Shown here one piece after another: positions 1-8,159 of a stretch of DNA of 64,000 nt (position 1 is the first letter of the stretch; each line of letters opens with the position of its first letter). The stretch is from a virus. The DNA lies in IMG/VR virus record IMGVR_UViG_3300042473_001265, positions 1 through 64,000 of that record; one strand, 5' to 3'. The notes under the pieces were generated by a model. The model ran no database searches. It saw only the letters and a list, made by a program, of their open reading frames with translations, and had not been told where the DNA came from. The translations under genes were made by a program, and so were the position numbers.

Positions 1-2210
1 GTATTGGCCACCGCAGGAGAGGCATTGCTGATAGCGCCGGCTGTGCCTATGATTTGAGCAGGGATGCTGGTAAACATCAATATGTTGCCACCGCCTGTAT
101 AGTTCCAGGCAAACTGTTGACCTATCACTGGCACGTTGGTATTGGACACACTGACCGTGGCATTGTAGACTATGATACCGTTGGGTATGTTGCTGTTGAC
201 CCATAGTTGATATGTGTTGTTGATCGGCACTGTGAAACTGTAGTTGTTGGTACCTGCAGTCACCGTCCAAGCCCCTTCGACCCTTGTAATCACATCCACT
301 GGTGTGTTGTTGGCATAGTTAACTGCAAAAGTATTGCCGGGTAGTGTTAGATTGCCAGTGTTGTCAAACACAGTTGAATACGCACCAGCAACCAAGGTCA
401 CATTGGCCGTGGTTCCTTGGACATTGCCAGTGATGTTGATGTTACCTGTGAAGTTTTGTGCTGTGATGTTGCCCGTTGCACTGATGTTACCCACGTTGCT
501 GACGTTGAATCCAGCACCGGCCAAGTTGCCACCCAAGGTAGGTGTGGTGGCCAAACTGATGTCCAGGGCTGTGTTTTCCCAACGATTGCCGACATAGACC
601 AAAAACTGGTTGGTCGCAGGTGTGGTAATTTGCACATCACTGAGATCTGTCATGTTAAGATTGGTAGTGGGTCGCACAAACAACACACCTGAGGTTTGAT
701 TGCGGGTCATGATAGAGGCCACGCAGATCTTCACATTGGGTGCGGCAGGTTCTACATTGGTCAGTTTACCAACCGCAGTAGGGTGAACATACAACTGATC
801 ACCCACTGCCCAGGTTTCGTCGCCCACTGATATGGCTGTGTTGGCTGTGCCTCTGGTATCTAATCCACGCACATAACCAAAGTATGTGATCACACCGTTG
901 ACACCGTTGCTGATATCTTGTGTGGCCAAGCCCAAGAATTTTATAGGGTCTGTTGATCCTGTCATAGGACTGGCTTCAATACGACCGGATCCAGCAGTGA
1001 CTCCTGAACAATATACAGCAGTACCGTTTTCGATAATGTTGCCGGTGTCGTTGCGAACCACATAGTGTGTTTCTTGTCCTACCTGTAACACCACGTCGGC
1101 ATAGCTTAAACCAATGTCCAAGGTGCCATCGGAACTATTCCAGGCCATTTGCCCGGCTGCTACATTGATACCGGCTGCGGTGTTGAAAGAGATCACATTG
1201 GCTGTGATGTTGGCTATGTTACCCGAGATACCAGTCAACTGACTACCATTACCAAAGATATAGTTGCCGGTGACGTTACCGGTAGCTGAAATCAGTCCAC
1301 CTGTTAATAAATTACCACTGGTGATATTACCACTTGCGCTCAATGATGTCAGCACACCAACACTGGTAATGTTGCCTTGTGCGGCTGTGGTCACTGTGCC
1401 GGCTGTTGTTGCTGACACAGCCGAAGTGGCATTGGCCACTGTGCCAGTTACATTGGCACCTGTCAAACTGGTCAATGTGGATCCGTTGCCAATGAAGTAT
1501 CCGCCCGAAATATTGCCAGTGGTCGTGATTGTGTTTGATCCAAATCCAGACAACAAGGTAACCACATTGGCGTTGCCGTACGGTACTGGTAATCCGGTTA
1601 GTTGTGATCCATTGCCAATGAAGTACGGTGCTGTGACATTGCCCACAGAACTTAGGCCAATGTTTGTGGTCCATACATTGCCGGTGGCGTTGTACAGCAG
1701 TGTGGCTATGTTGTCACTGGCACCCACTGTGACACCGGATCCATTGGCCGCATTGGCAGTGCTGGCTGTGTTGGACAATTGAATAGTTTTAGAATCGGTA
1801 ACAAGATTACCAATTTGAATGGTGTTGCCAGTCACTGTTAGATTGCCAGTTACCGTCAAGTCGCCCACACCCAATGTGCCGGCCAGCTCTAAGTTTCCAG
1901 AAATGTTGGCATATTGCACATACAACGAACTCCAACGCTGTGTGCTGGATCCTAAGTTGCGAATGTTTGAAGAATTTGGAACAATATTCACATTGCTCTG
2001 CACCACGCCCACGCCGTTGGGCGCCAACACCAAGTTTCCATTGGTGTTGATGGTCAAGATGGTGTTGTTGGCAATCTGCACATTTGAAGCCACTGGGCCT
2101 GCGGTGTAGATTTCTGTGAAATTTGTATTGGTATCAGTAAATGCTGTGCGTAATGGATCGCCCGTTCCGTCATTTGCTGCCGCACCAGTATCTATAATTA
2201 TTTGAGCCAT
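1..2210 (-). CDS. Tail fibre protein, 3' end beyond left edge
   Basis: An open frame of 736 codons starts with ATG at 2210 on the minus strand and continues past base 1 without a stop. It begins MAQIIIDTGAAANDGTGDPL, the same N-terminus as the plus-strand fibre at 24079 (MAQLIINVGATPNDGLGDPI), followed by RTAF..TNTNF, a baseplate-attachment-type start common in marine T4-like phage fibres. The middle is made of Gly/Asn/Thr-rich repeats of the type SATGNVTGNYIFGNGSQLTG. The far part, read to the window edge, leaves the repeat pattern and looks like a receptor-facing domain. A late promoter motif CATAAATA lies 28 bases upstream. It is divergent from the early region at 2354. Function as a fibre is inferred from repeat type and paralogy. 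Confidence 0.85.
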   Translation of the reverse strand, partial: MAQIIIDTGAAANDGTGDPLRTAFTDTNTNFTEIYTAGPVASNVQIANNTILTINTNGNLVLAPNGVGVVQSNVNIVPNSSNIRNLGSSTQRWSSLYVQYANISGNLELAGTLGVGDLTVTGNLTVTGNTIQIGNLVTDSKTIQLSNTASTANAANGSGVTVGASDNIATLLYNATGNVWTTNIGLSSVGNVTAPYFIGNGSQLTGLPVPYGNANVVTLLSGFGSNTITTTGNISGGYFIGNGSTLTSLTGANVTGTVANATSAVSATTAGTVTTAAQGNITSVGVLTSLSASGNITSGNLLTGGLISATGNVTGNYIFGNGSQLTGISGNIANITANVISFNTAAGINVAAGQMAWNSSDGTLDIGLSYADVVLQVGQETHYVVRNDTGNIIENGTAVYCSGVTAGSGRIEASPMTGSTDPIKFLGLATQDISNGVNGVITYFGYVRGLDTRGTANTAISVGDETWAVGDQLYVHPTAVGKLTNVEPAAPNVKICVASIMTRNQTSGVLFVRPTTNLNMTDLSDVQITTPATNQFLVYVGNRWENTALDISLATTPTLGGNLAGAGFNVSNVGNISATGNITAQNFTGNINITGNVQGTTANVTLVAGAYSTVFDNTGNLTLPGNTFAVNYANNTPVDVITRVEGAWTVTAGTNNYSFTVPINNTYQLWVNSNIPNGIIVYNATVSVSNTNVPVIGQQFAWNYTGGGNILMFTSIPAQIIGTAGAISNASPAVAN

Positions 2211-2237
2211 TTTGGAATCCTTGTTTGCCGTTTGTAT

Positions 2238-2245
2238 TATTTATG
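2238..2245 (-). promoter_or_regulatory. T4-like late promoter for the left fibre gene
   Basis: CATAAATA on the minus strand. By the T4 rule (element at -13 to -6) transcription would start near 2232, giving a leader of about 22 bases before ATG 2210. Confidence 0.6.
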
Positions 2246-2267
2246 GCTAAATGCTATTCAAAACCGC

Positions 2268-2296
2268 TTGCTTGATGCGCAAAATTGTTGTATACT
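2268..2296 (+). promoter_or_regulatory. Early promoter (TTGCTT-N17-TATACT)
   Basis: Sigma70-like -35 at 2268-2273 and -10 at 2291-2296 with 17-base spacing; drives the helix-turn-helix gene at 2354 with a leader of about 50 bases. Confidence 0.6.
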
Positions 2297-2353
2297 AGAT
2301 ACATGCTGTAGTTTAACAGCTAATGTTTATTATCAAAGAAAGGTAACATTTAT

Positions 2354-2620
2354 ATGCGTTTTAACACTGAAACAAAGACTTACAAATTGTTCTCTGCTCT
2401 TCACTCCGGTGAAACAGTGACTGCCAGCCAAGCTGCCAAGCGTTTTGGCATCAAGAACATCTCGGCCGAAGTGAGCCGGATTCGCCAAAGCGGTTTTGCA
2501 GTATATGCAAACAGCCGCAAAGCTGGCAATGGCGTTCAGGTCACTGAGTACGCGATTGGCACACCAAGCCGCAAGTTGATTGCTGCTGGTTACAAAGCCA
2601 TGTCTTTAGGCCTGGTCTAA
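2354..2620 (+). CDS. Small helix-turn-helix protein
   Basis: 88 residues. Residues about 9-50 (TYKLFSALHSGE, then SQAAKRFGIKNISAEVSRIR) look like a winged-helix or helix-turn-helix fold with a recognition helix around AEVSRIRQSG. The tail is basic. Families of this type occur in many large phages, and a transcriptional or DNA-binding role is the natural inference. It is the first gene of the early region, has its own promoter, and is followed by a strong terminator, so it is a monocistronic unit, as expected for a regulator. The ATG at 2354 is preceded by AAAGGTAA. The target is unknown. Confidence 0.75.
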   Translation: MRFNTETKTYKLFSALHSGETVTASQAAKRFGIKNISAEVSRIRQSGFAVYANSRKAGNGVQVTEYAIGTPSRKLIAAGYKAMSLGLV

Positions 2621-2655
2621 ATCCCCTCGCTGTTCAACTCAAACTGAACACATGC

Positions 2656-2685
2656 AAAAAGGCTGCCGCCCTGGTAGCCTTTTTT
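2656..2685 (+). terminator. Rho-independent terminator
   Basis: Stem AAAAAGGCT / AGCCTTTTT around an 11-base loop, ending in a T run; follows the helix-turn-helix gene. Confidence 0.85.
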
Positions 2686-2686
2686 C

Positions 2687-2715
2687 TTGACTAAAATTCC
2701 TGGTTAGCGTATACT
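2687..2715 (+). promoter_or_regulatory. Early promoter (TTGACT-N17-TATACT), leaderless geometry
   Basis: -35 2687-2692 and -10 2710-2715. A start 7 bases past the -10 falls on base 2722, the A of the next ATG, so the transcript would have no 5' leader. Confidence 0.65.
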
Positions 2716-2721
2716 ACAACA

Positions 2722-3177
2722 ATGATAAAACAACTGTTTCAACGCTGGGGTCGACACCGAGTAATTTTGGATCGCACCGCAGAAGAACCCTATCTGGAAC
2801 GATATTATGTATTTCTCAAGGATCGTAAACGTTTTCCGTTCAACATCTTTGTACACAAGTTTTTAAAAAGCGATCCAGATGTGGTGCATGATCATCCGTG
2901 GCCCTATGCCACGCTGATACTGCGTGGTGGCTACTGGGAGTGGGTTCCAGAATTTGATGCTGAGGGTAAGATGGTTGGCGAAACCAGACATTGGCGGGCA
3001 CCGGGTTCGTTTAGAACTGCGGGTGCAAACACCTATCATCGTGTGGAATTGGAACCGGGCGTCACGCCATGGACCTTGTTTATGCCGGGCCCACAGCAAA
3101 GAGATTGGGGATTTTTGGTTGACAATAAATGGATAGCCAATGTGGAATTCTTTGATTTGCGTAGGAAAAAAGCGTAA
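2722..3177 (+). CDS. Cupin-like phage protein
   Basis: 151 residues. HDHPW near residue 57, a GGYWEW strand and a later HR..L pair fit a single-domain cupin barrel with histidine metal ligands (H57, H59 and a distal His). The ending (LFMPGPQQRDWGF, then VEFFDLRRKKA) resembles a cupin family seen in T4-like marine phages. Metal and substrate are unknown. The start codon coincides with the predicted transcription start and no Shine-Dalgarno sequence precedes it. Confidence 0.65.
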   Translation: MIKQLFQRWGRHRVILDRTAEEPYLERYYVFLKDRKRFPFNIFVHKFLKSDPDVVHDHPWPYATLILRGGYWEWVPEFDAEGKMVGETRHWRAPGSFRTAGANTYHRVELEPGVTPWTLFMPGPQQRDWGFLVDNKWIANVEFFDLRRKKA

Positions 3178-3199
3178 AAATGTAGCATAAAAACAACGG

Positions 3200-3228
3200 T
3201 TGACCATTAATGCTCGAAATGCTATAAT
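3200..3228 (+). promoter_or_regulatory. Early promoter (TTGACC-N17-TATAAT), leaderless geometry
   Basis: -35 3200-3205, consensus -10 3223-3228; predicted start at 3235 equals the ATG of the GIY-YIG gene. Confidence 0.75.
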
Positions 3229-3234
3229 ATACAC

Positions 3235-3585
3235 ATGGAAGCAAGAAACACACCCCGTAAAAAACGATCAGATCGTACGCATGTGATCTACATGCTGCAA
3301 TCTGGTGCGGACTTCTACATTGGCGTAACTGCCAAGACCGAAAGCACTGTGGACAAGAGTTTGGCAACCCGCTTCAACAAGCACATCTACCGCTCGCGCA
3401 GTGAGAACAAAAGTTGGACTCTTTACCAAGCCATGCGTGAGCGTGGTGCTGATTCGTTTGTGCAGGTGATCGTGGATGTGGTTCGTGGCAAGGCTGAAGC
3501 ACATGCTCGTGAGCGTGAACTGATCAAACTGCATCAGCCAAACTTGAATACTGACGTTCGTGGCTGTGCCTATTCTGGAGCATGA
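3235..3585 (+). CDS. GIY-YIG-type nuclease domain protein
   Basis: 116 residues. The start [18 protein letters not shown] fits the GIY-YIG signature (here VIY..YIG), followed by an Arg-rich helix ([12 protein letters not shown]) and a downstream Glu ([10 protein letters not shown]), which correspond to the catalytic Arg and metal-binding Glu of the family. It ends in an Asn-containing segment ([10 protein letters not shown]), also typical. This is a single small domain with no DNA-binding extension, so it could be a free-standing homing-type nuclease, a repair-type nuclease or a host-DNA attack enzyme. The start is at the predicted transcription start. Confidence 0.7.
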   Translation: MEARNTPRKKRSDRTHVIYMLQSGADFYIGVTAKTESTVDKSLATRFNKHIYRSRSENKSWTLYQAMRERGADSFVQVIVDVVRGKAEAHARERELIKLHQPNLNTDVRGCAYSGA

Positions 3586-3586
3586 G

Positions 3587-3802
3587 ATGAACAGTTGGGT
3601 GTTAATTATTGCAATATTCAATCCGGCTGGTGTGTGGCAACATCAATATACCGAACGCCACGACACCCAGCAGGACTGTACGGCACGATCCAAAGCATTG
3701 GAAACTGTCACTGCCAACAATAAATATTTCTTGCGGGGCATTTGTGTAACCAACGATCACTGGACCGGTAAGAAACTCATGCCCGGAGTGAATTTGGATT
3801 AA
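3587..3802 (+). CDS. Small protein of unknown function
   Basis: 71 residues, starting 1 base after the GIY-YIG stop. Begins MNSWVLIIAIF and contains HQYTERHDTQQDC, then YFLRGICVTNDHW. Not recognised. Two cysteines and an aromatic-rich body suggest a small alpha/beta fold. It is probably translated in the same message as the gene before it. Confidence 0.55.
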   Translation: MNSWVLIIAIFNPAGVWQHQYTERHDTQQDCTARSKALETVTANNKYFLRGICVTNDHWTGKKLMPGVNLD

Positions 3803-3819
3803 TGTAAGGAAATTGTGAT

Positions 3820-4002
3820 ATGATTCACCTGGATCCAGGACAAGAATGGAACGAGCTGGTTCAGTGTCTGATAAAACAGCGCGGCGCCACTTACACCGCA
3901 GGATACCTGATGGCCATCCTGACCCGGGCAACCAAAGCTGATCAGAATCTACAAAGAGAACTCACTGCCAGATTGGAACTTGAAAGAAAAAAAGTCCGTT
4001 GA
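3820..4002 (+). CDS. Small protein of unknown function
   Basis: 60 residues, with an AAGGAAA ribosome site upstream of ATG 3820. Predicted largely helical, with a basic C-terminus (ARLELERKKVR). Not recognised. The promoter for the next transcription unit overlaps its stop codon. Confidence 0.5.
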   Translation: MIHLDPGQEWNELVQCLIKQRGATYTAGYLMAILTRATKADQNLQRELTARLELERKKVR

Positions 4003-4027
4003 TCATTTGAGAAATATGTTGTATAAT
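3999..4027 (+). promoter_or_regulatory. Early promoter (TTGATC-N17-TATAAT)
   Basis: -35 3999-4004, -10 4022-4027; leader of about 32 bases with TAAGGA before ATG 4066. Confidence 0.7.
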
Positions 4028-4065
4028 AAGTCGGACTGTAGACCCGGACCCATTTTAAGGATTGT

Positions 4066-4440
4066 ATGAGTGAATTTGTAAACTTTCTCACTGTGCTTGT
4101 GACGATTTATTTTGTTGGTAAACTATTATTTTTTGTTGTCCAACAATACATAGTGTATAGATTGATGACACAGCTTCACCAACTGCGATCCGCAGACCCG
4201 GAGTTGGAGTCAGAAACTCCGGATGTTGTGTTGTTGAATATAGAAAAATTTCAAGATCAATACTACTGCTACAATACCACAACCGGTGAGTTTGTGTGTC
4301 AGGGCAAAAGTATTCCTGAGCTGGACGAACAGTTCCATTCTCGTTATCCCGGAATGCGGGCGTTGATTTCTTCTGCTGATGCTACCGCAGTGCAATCTCT
4401 CTGCAGTGAGCCGGAAATTTCAAAGGTGAACAAATTATGA
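4066..4440 (+). CDS. Membrane-anchored protein of unknown function
   Basis: 124 residues. Residues about 5-32 form one hydrophobic segment (FLTVLVTIYFVGKLLFFVV), then a cytoplasmic or periplasmic region of about 85 residues with two YY/CYN motifs (DQYYCYNTTTGEFVCQGKS) that look like a small beta domain. Family not recognised. It overlaps the next gene by 4 bases (ATGA), so the two are translationally coupled. Confidence 0.6.
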   Translation: MSEFVNFLTVLVTIYFVGKLLFFVVQQYIVYRLMTQLHQLRSADPELESETPDVVLLNIEKFQDQYYCYNTTTGEFVCQGKSIPELDEQFHSRYPGMRALISSADATAVQSLCSEPEISKVNKL

Positions 4441-5150
4441 AAGTAAAAATTGGACCACACACAAATTATTTCGGTCCTTACCAACTGGCCGAACTACTTT
4501 GCTTCTGGGTCAAAGAACAAGAAGGCGAATACGGCATCAAAAGCAAGCCGCATTGGGTACACCAGTTTGGCGAATGGCTGGCGCACGGCAGCATAGCGCC
4601 TGAACCCCAAGTGGGCGAGATTACCCGTTGGAATCACAATCGTCCGGACACTGTGCTGAGTAAATTCCTGACTTGGATTCACAGTCGACAACAGCGTACA
4701 ATCAAAGTCGAAATTGACCCGTGGGATACTTGGAACATGGATCATACACTGGCGTTGATTGTGTTGCCCATGCTGCGACAACTGAAGGAACAGCAACACG
4801 GCGCTGGCAGTGTTGACGACAAAGATGTTCCCAAAGAACTGCGTAGCACATCTGCAGAGCCCAAAGAAAATGAATGGGACACAGATTCCAATCATTTTGC
4901 TCGTTGGGAATGGGTCCTGGACGAAATGATTTTTGCGTTCAACAGCAAGGTTGACGACAGTTGGGAAGATCAGTTTCACTCCGGTGAACATGACCTTCAA
5001 TGGAAGAAACTGGAAAATGGCAATAGTGAAATGATCAAAGGTCCAAAAGACACATTTGAGATTGACATGAAAGGTCGCATGGCCTACGAAAAACGAATCC
5101 AAACCGGTTTTGCTCTGTTTGGAAAATACTATCAAAATCTTTGGGATTGA
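4437..5150 (+). CDS. Conserved phage protein, unknown function
   Basis: 237 residues, acidic and Trp-rich. Contains WDTWNMDHTLALIVLPMLRQ followed by a Lys/Gly linker and DVPKELR, then WEWVLDEMIFAF. I recognise this arrangement from hypothetical proteins of marine T4-like phages, but no function is known to me. Coupled to the membrane protein before it; the next gene begins 1 base after its stop. Confidence 0.65.
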   Translation: MKVKIGPHTNYFGPYQLAELLCFWVKEQEGEYGIKSKPHWVHQFGEWLAHGSIAPEPQVGEITRWNHNRPDTVLSKFLTWIHSRQQRTIKVEIDPWDTWNMDHTLALIVLPMLRQLKEQQHGAGSVDDKDVPKELRSTSAEPKENEWDTDSNHFARWEWVLDEMIFAFNSKVDDSWEDQFHSGEHDLQWKKLENGNSEMIKGPKDTFEIDMKGRMAYEKRIQTGFALFGKYYQNLWD

Positions 5151-5151
5151 C

Positions 5152-5847
5152 ATGACAACTGCACTGCGTACAATCAACTGGGACGATTTTCTCACCACTG
5201 ACAACGAGCCTCCTGAAGGACCAATTGTGTTCAAAGATGATCCAATTGCCATGGCCTGCGCCAGCTATAGATTGTCGCAAGAAGGTGGATTTGCCTGGTT
5301 GGATCTGCACTCAGTAACAGTAGACCCTCAGGATCGCGACACAGCAGTTGACATTCGCCGATACTATGCTGATCGACTGTTGATGACAGCACTCAAGTCC
5401 AAAGGTGTCATGAGTGAATTTAGACGCAAGCTGTATGGTGTGGTCACTGGCAACTATCAACTGAAGAAATCTGAAGAAGGTCTGCTGTATCGACTGCCAT
5501 ACTTTTATGCTGAAGACACTGGCCTTGATCATGTGATGAGTCAGACACAGTCAGCATCAATGACCGCCGCTGCCACAGCAAAGATTGCAGGAAAGTTTAC
5601 CCTTGTGAAGAAAATATTTTGCAGTCGTGCTGGGGCCGGATCTCATTGGCAGTTTTGGTTTGTGCGCAACAATTCTCCAGAGCCATACTTGGTAGAAATC
5701 AAGAATGACAATGTGCTGTACAAGTTGTTTGACACCCTGACTCAACAGCCGCAGATGTTTTCCGCGGGCACAACGCACTTCAAACATCATCGCGGCCATT
5801 ATCGGGACAGAGTTTACATCAAAATGACACAGGTTGATCTTGCTTGA
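5152..5847 (+). CDS. Unknown protein
   Basis: 231 residues; ATG 5152 chosen because it lies just after the previous stop at 5150. Basic and aromatic-rich, with a repeated Tyr-rich middle (YRLPYFYAEDTGLD) and a C-terminal half rich in His and Arg (THFKHHRGHYRDR). No recognised domain. Last gene of the 4066-5847 operon. Confidence 0.6.
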   Translation: MTTALRTINWDDFLTTDNEPPEGPIVFKDDPIAMACASYRLSQEGGFAWLDLHSVTVDPQDRDTAVDIRRYYADRLLMTALKSKGVMSEFRRKLYGVVTGNYQLKKSEEGLLYRLPYFYAEDTGLDHVMSQTQSASMTAAATAKIAGKFTLVKKIFCSRAGAGSHWQFWFVRNNSPEPYLVEIKNDNVLYKLFDTLTQQPQMFSAGTTHFKHHRGHYRDRVYIKMTQVDLA

Positions 5848-5872
5848 CCATTAATCCCAATTGTGTTATAAT
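5844..5872 (+). promoter_or_regulatory. Early promoter (TTGACC-N17-TATAAT), leaderless geometry
   Basis: -35 5844-5849 overlapping the stop of the previous gene; -10 5867-5872; predicted start 5879 equals the ATG of the next gene. Confidence 0.75.
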
Positions 5873-5878
5873 AACAGC

Positions 5879-6109
5879 ATGATAAAGATTACTTCTGGTC
5901 GACCCTTTCGAACAATCAAGTCTGGCGATCCTGACTGGCATTTCAGCCCCAATGAATTTACTTTGGTGCCACGTGCTGGTTTTGAAATCAGTGAAAAATG
6001 TCCAAAAGAATATCGAATGATCCTTGCAGATTGTATCAACTACGGCTGGATCAAACCTGTTGCCTACATGCAAGATTCTGAATATACCTGGGAGTTATTG
6101 AAAAAATGA
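5879..6109 (+). CDS. Small protein of unknown function
   Basis: 76 residues from ATG 5879, which is both the predicted transcription start and a better start than the in-frame upstream codon inside the promoter. Contains RPFRTIKSGDPDW and ends YTWELLKK. Not recognised. It overlaps the next gene by 4 bases. Confidence 0.6.
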   Translation: MIKITSGRPFRTIKSGDPDWHFSPNEFTLVPRAGFEISEKCPKEYRMILADCINYGWIKPVAYMQDSEYTWELLKK

Positions 6110-6504
6110 GCATGCACCTACACCATCCTGCCCTCAGTCTGACAGGCAAACGCAAGGGCAAGGTCAAGTTTCGCAACGCTGCCGAAGCACAACGAGCACG
6201 AGAACTTGATGCCAGCTGGAAAGAGATCTTAAAATCTCAAGGTGTGGCAGCGGAAGAAAAACGCCGGGCTAGAGCCATGCGAGCAGAACCCTTGCAGTAC
6301 AATCTCTCATCCTCAAATGATCGTGCCAACACCAGGCATATTCCCAGTCTGGACACAGGACATTCGGGTGCATTACGCACCAAAGACATTCCCAAATACA
6401 CTGGCACAAAAATTCTCGGTATTGGCACCATGCACAAGAGCAATGCAGTTCCGGTGTTCAGCTCGGAAGAAGCACATGACATCGCAACCATGCGCCGCGG
6501 CTAA
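6106..6504 (+). CDS. Basic phage protein, unknown function
   Basis: 132 residues, strongly basic, with a helical N-terminal half (AEAQRARELDASWKEILKS) and a low-complexity C-terminal half containing IPSLDTGHSGALRTKDIPKY. That second segment recurs in phage proteins I remember only as hypotheticals. Its start overlaps the gene before it (ATGA). Confidence 0.6.
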   Translation: MSMHLHHPALSLTGKRKGKVKFRNAAEAQRARELDASWKEILKSQGVAAEEKRRARAMRAEPLQYNLSSSNDRANTRHIPSLDTGHSGALRTKDIPKYTGTKILGIGTMHKSNAVPVFSSEEAHDIATMRRG

Positions 6505-6739
6505 ACACACAGTGAGAACCTATCAGCCCTGGGCCGAAGTGCTGAGTTACTTGCAACAGCATGTGGGCAATTTGTTGCACTGCCGGCCTATCATGATGTG
6601 GCACGGCGAAGGATGGCATATGAGACGCGGCACCTCACATAGACAAGTAGCACCAAGAGGCACCGTGGGCACTAGCTTTTATGATGTGGAGTTTGATGAT
6701 CCCAAACAGGCAGTGGCCTTTGCATTGAAGTGGGCATGA
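6476..6739 (+). CDS. Small W-terminal family protein (member 1)
   Basis: 87 residues from ATG 6476, overlapping the previous gene by 29 bases in another frame. Ends FYDVEFDDPKQAVAFALKWA. The closing pattern (aromatic strand, D..-A..F-L.W) recurs in the proteins at 6747, 10500 and 20001, suggesting a paralogous set of small alpha/beta proteins. Function unknown. A small family with this kind of ending also exists in cyanophages, from memory. Confidence 0.55.
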   Translation: MTSQPCAAAKHTVRTYQPWAEVLSYLQQHVGNLLHCRPIMMWHGEGWHMRRGTSHRQVAPRGTVGTSFYDVEFDDPKQAVAFALKWA

Positions 6740-6746
6740 CACCACC

Positions 6747-7028
6747 GTGGCCAGCATTGTTCCATTTCAAGATTTTGACGACAGTGATCCTGACATTGAG
6801 TTTCGTCGCCGACGTTGGAAGTATTGGCAGGGCCTGAAAACGACACGCCTGGAATACATGAACAGCTTGATTCCGTTGGGAAAAAAATTTGATGAGCGTG
6901 ATTTTAAAAATTATATCGAAGAAACTTATGGAATACAACTGCATGAAGACGCAGGCGGCAGCATAACAGACACCTATGACATTGTGGATGAAAAAAAATA
7001 TCTTGTGTTTTTTCTAAAATGGTTATGA
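6747..7028 (+). CDS. Small W-terminal family protein (member 2)
   Basis: 93 residues with a GTG start at 6747; no in-frame ATG gives a comparable N-terminus. Central GLKTTRLEYMNSLI, ending EKKYLVFFLKWL like its neighbour. Function unknown. The next gene overlaps its end. Confidence 0.5.
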   Translation: MASIVPFQDFDDSDPDIEFRRRRWKYWQGLKTTRLEYMNSLIPLGKKFDERDFKNYIEETYGIQLHEDAGGSITDTYDIVDEKKYLVFFLKWL

Positions 7029-7348
7029 ATATTAAAAGAAAACTTTGGTGGCGATTCATGCCCGGAGTTGTGATCAATGTTCGCTGGCCAACAGGTGCGA
7101 TCGTAGCAGGGCCCGGGCCCGAAGATCCATTCTGGTATGATTTGGGCGGTGCAGCCTATGTGACTTTTGAGTCAGCAGACCCCAATGATCATTACAGACC
7201 TTGGATAGAACAACATGTGGGTCGTCAAGGCTGGGACTGGGACTGGACCGTGGGGCCGTCTATAGATGAGACAAAGAATTATCTGACCATAAAGATTAGA
7301 CGCAAGCATGCCAAATATGCCACAATAGCAGCAATGAGGTGGAATTAG
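7019..7348 (+). CDS. Small protein of unknown function
   Basis: 109 residues from ATG 7019 (a second ATG at 7025 is equally possible). Contains PFWYDLGGAAYVTFES and WDWDWTVGPS, and ends IAAMRWN, again a Trp-containing tail. Probably related to the flanking small proteins. Function unknown. Confidence 0.55.
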   Translation: MVMNIKRKLWWRFMPGVVINVRWPTGAIVAGPGPEDPFWYDLGGAAYVTFESADPNDHYRPWIEQHVGRQGWDWDWTVGPSIDETKNYLTIKIRRKHAKYATIAAMRWN

Positions 7349-7351
7349 ATC

Positions 7352-7528
7352 ATGCATCAACCAGCTTGTAAAACTCATCCGGATGCGCCACATGGATTTT
7401 TAAGGAATGCGTCACACACTGAAAATCGATATGTGTGCGAGTGTGAATACTGGACGGAACCCAGCAGTGACCAACATCGACAATTTGATCTGTTTGATAA
7501 CCCAGCGTCCGAGGCATTGAAAAAATGA
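7352..7528 (+). CDS. 58-residue Cys/His protein
   Basis: Short frame from ATG 7352 that overlaps the next gene by 4 bases, which supports its reality. Begins MHQPACKTHPDAPHGFLRN and has RYVCECEYW shortly after. The spacing of three Cys and two His suggests a small metal-binding fold. I recall short phage proteins with the HPDAPHGF segment, of unknown function. Confidence 0.55.
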   Translation: MHQPACKTHPDAPHGFLRNASHTENRYVCECEYWTEPSSDQHRQFDLFDNPASEALKK

Positions 7529-7764
7529 CAATGCAGCGTGGCTACAGTGTGTTCACTGCCGTGGCTGTACAAAATCGAACAACAGCAGTTTCCAAACGGG
7601 ACTACCAAAAATGGCGTAAAGATCACATCTTTAACGCAATAAAATTTGGTGTGGCCTACGGCGATGATTTTTGCAACCACTTCGACATTGTTGACTATAT
7701 ATTGTGTTACACGCGAGACCCTGTCAGGGCCGATGAATACATACAAAAACACTATATCAAATGA
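7525..7764 (+). CDS. Small protein of unknown function
   Basis: 79 residues; overlaps both neighbours by 4 bases, so it is the lead gene coupled to the heptose operon that follows. Contains KRDYQKWRKDHIF and DYILCYTRDPVRADEYI. No family recognised. Confidence 0.55.
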   Translation: MTMQRGYSVFTAVAVQNRTTAVSKRDYQKWRKDHIFNAIKFGVAYGDDFCNHFDIVDYILCYTRDPVRADEYIQKHYIK

Positions 7765-8159
7765 AGATTGTATTGAATGGGACATTTGACATTGTGCATG
7801 TGGGACATCTGCGCATGTTGGCGCACGCCAGTACGCTAGGCGATCATGTGCTGGTGTGTATTGATTCGGACAGCAGAGTAAAAACGATCAAAGGCCTAGA
7901 CCGACCAATAAACTCCCAACAAGAACGCCAAGAATTGTTGCAAAGTCTTAGAGCAGTGGATCAAGTAAAAATCTTCAACACTGATCAAGACTTGATTGAT
8001 ATTTTAAAAGAGTACAACGCAGACATCATGGTCAAAGGCAGTGACTGGAAAGCTCACGGCTACATTGGACAAGAATACTGCAAACAAACAGAATGGTTTG
8101 ACAGGATCAATGGCTACTCCACAACAGAAAAAATTCAACATATTATTGCTGGGCGATGA
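7761..8159 (+). CDS. hldE: Heptose-1-phosphate adenylyltransferase (HldE C-terminal type)
   Basis: 132 residues. NGTFDIVHVGHLRML carries the HxGH nucleotidylyltransferase motif (H13-H16). MVKGSDW and the closing GYSTTEKI match the C-terminal half of HldE/RfaE, which transfers AMP to D-glycero-beta-D-manno-heptose 1-phosphate. In bacteria this domain is usually fused behind the kinase; here it is a separate gene placed before the kinase. Specificity for heptose is supported by the kinase and HldD epimerase in the same operon. Glycerol-phosphate-type nucleotidyltransferases share the motif, but the GYSTT ending favours HldE. Confidence 0.8.
   Translation: MKIVLNGTFDIVHVGHLRMLAHASTLGDHVLVCIDSDSRVKTIKGLDRPINSQQERQELLQSLRAVDQVKIFNTDQDLIDILKEYNADIMVKGSDWKAHGYIGQEYCKQTEWFDRINGYSTTEKIQHIIAGR

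Noticed and set aside
1264-1782. Plus-strand open frame of 172 codons opposite the left fibre gene
   Set aside because: Val/Pro/Leu-rich translation produced by reading fibre repeats backwards; no ribosome site or promoter, while the minus-strand frame is continuous for 736 codons with a fibre N-terminus.
4494-5252. Long minus-strand frame opposite two early genes
   Set aside because: No ribosome site, no known domain, and two plus-strand genes with coupled starts occupy the same bases.
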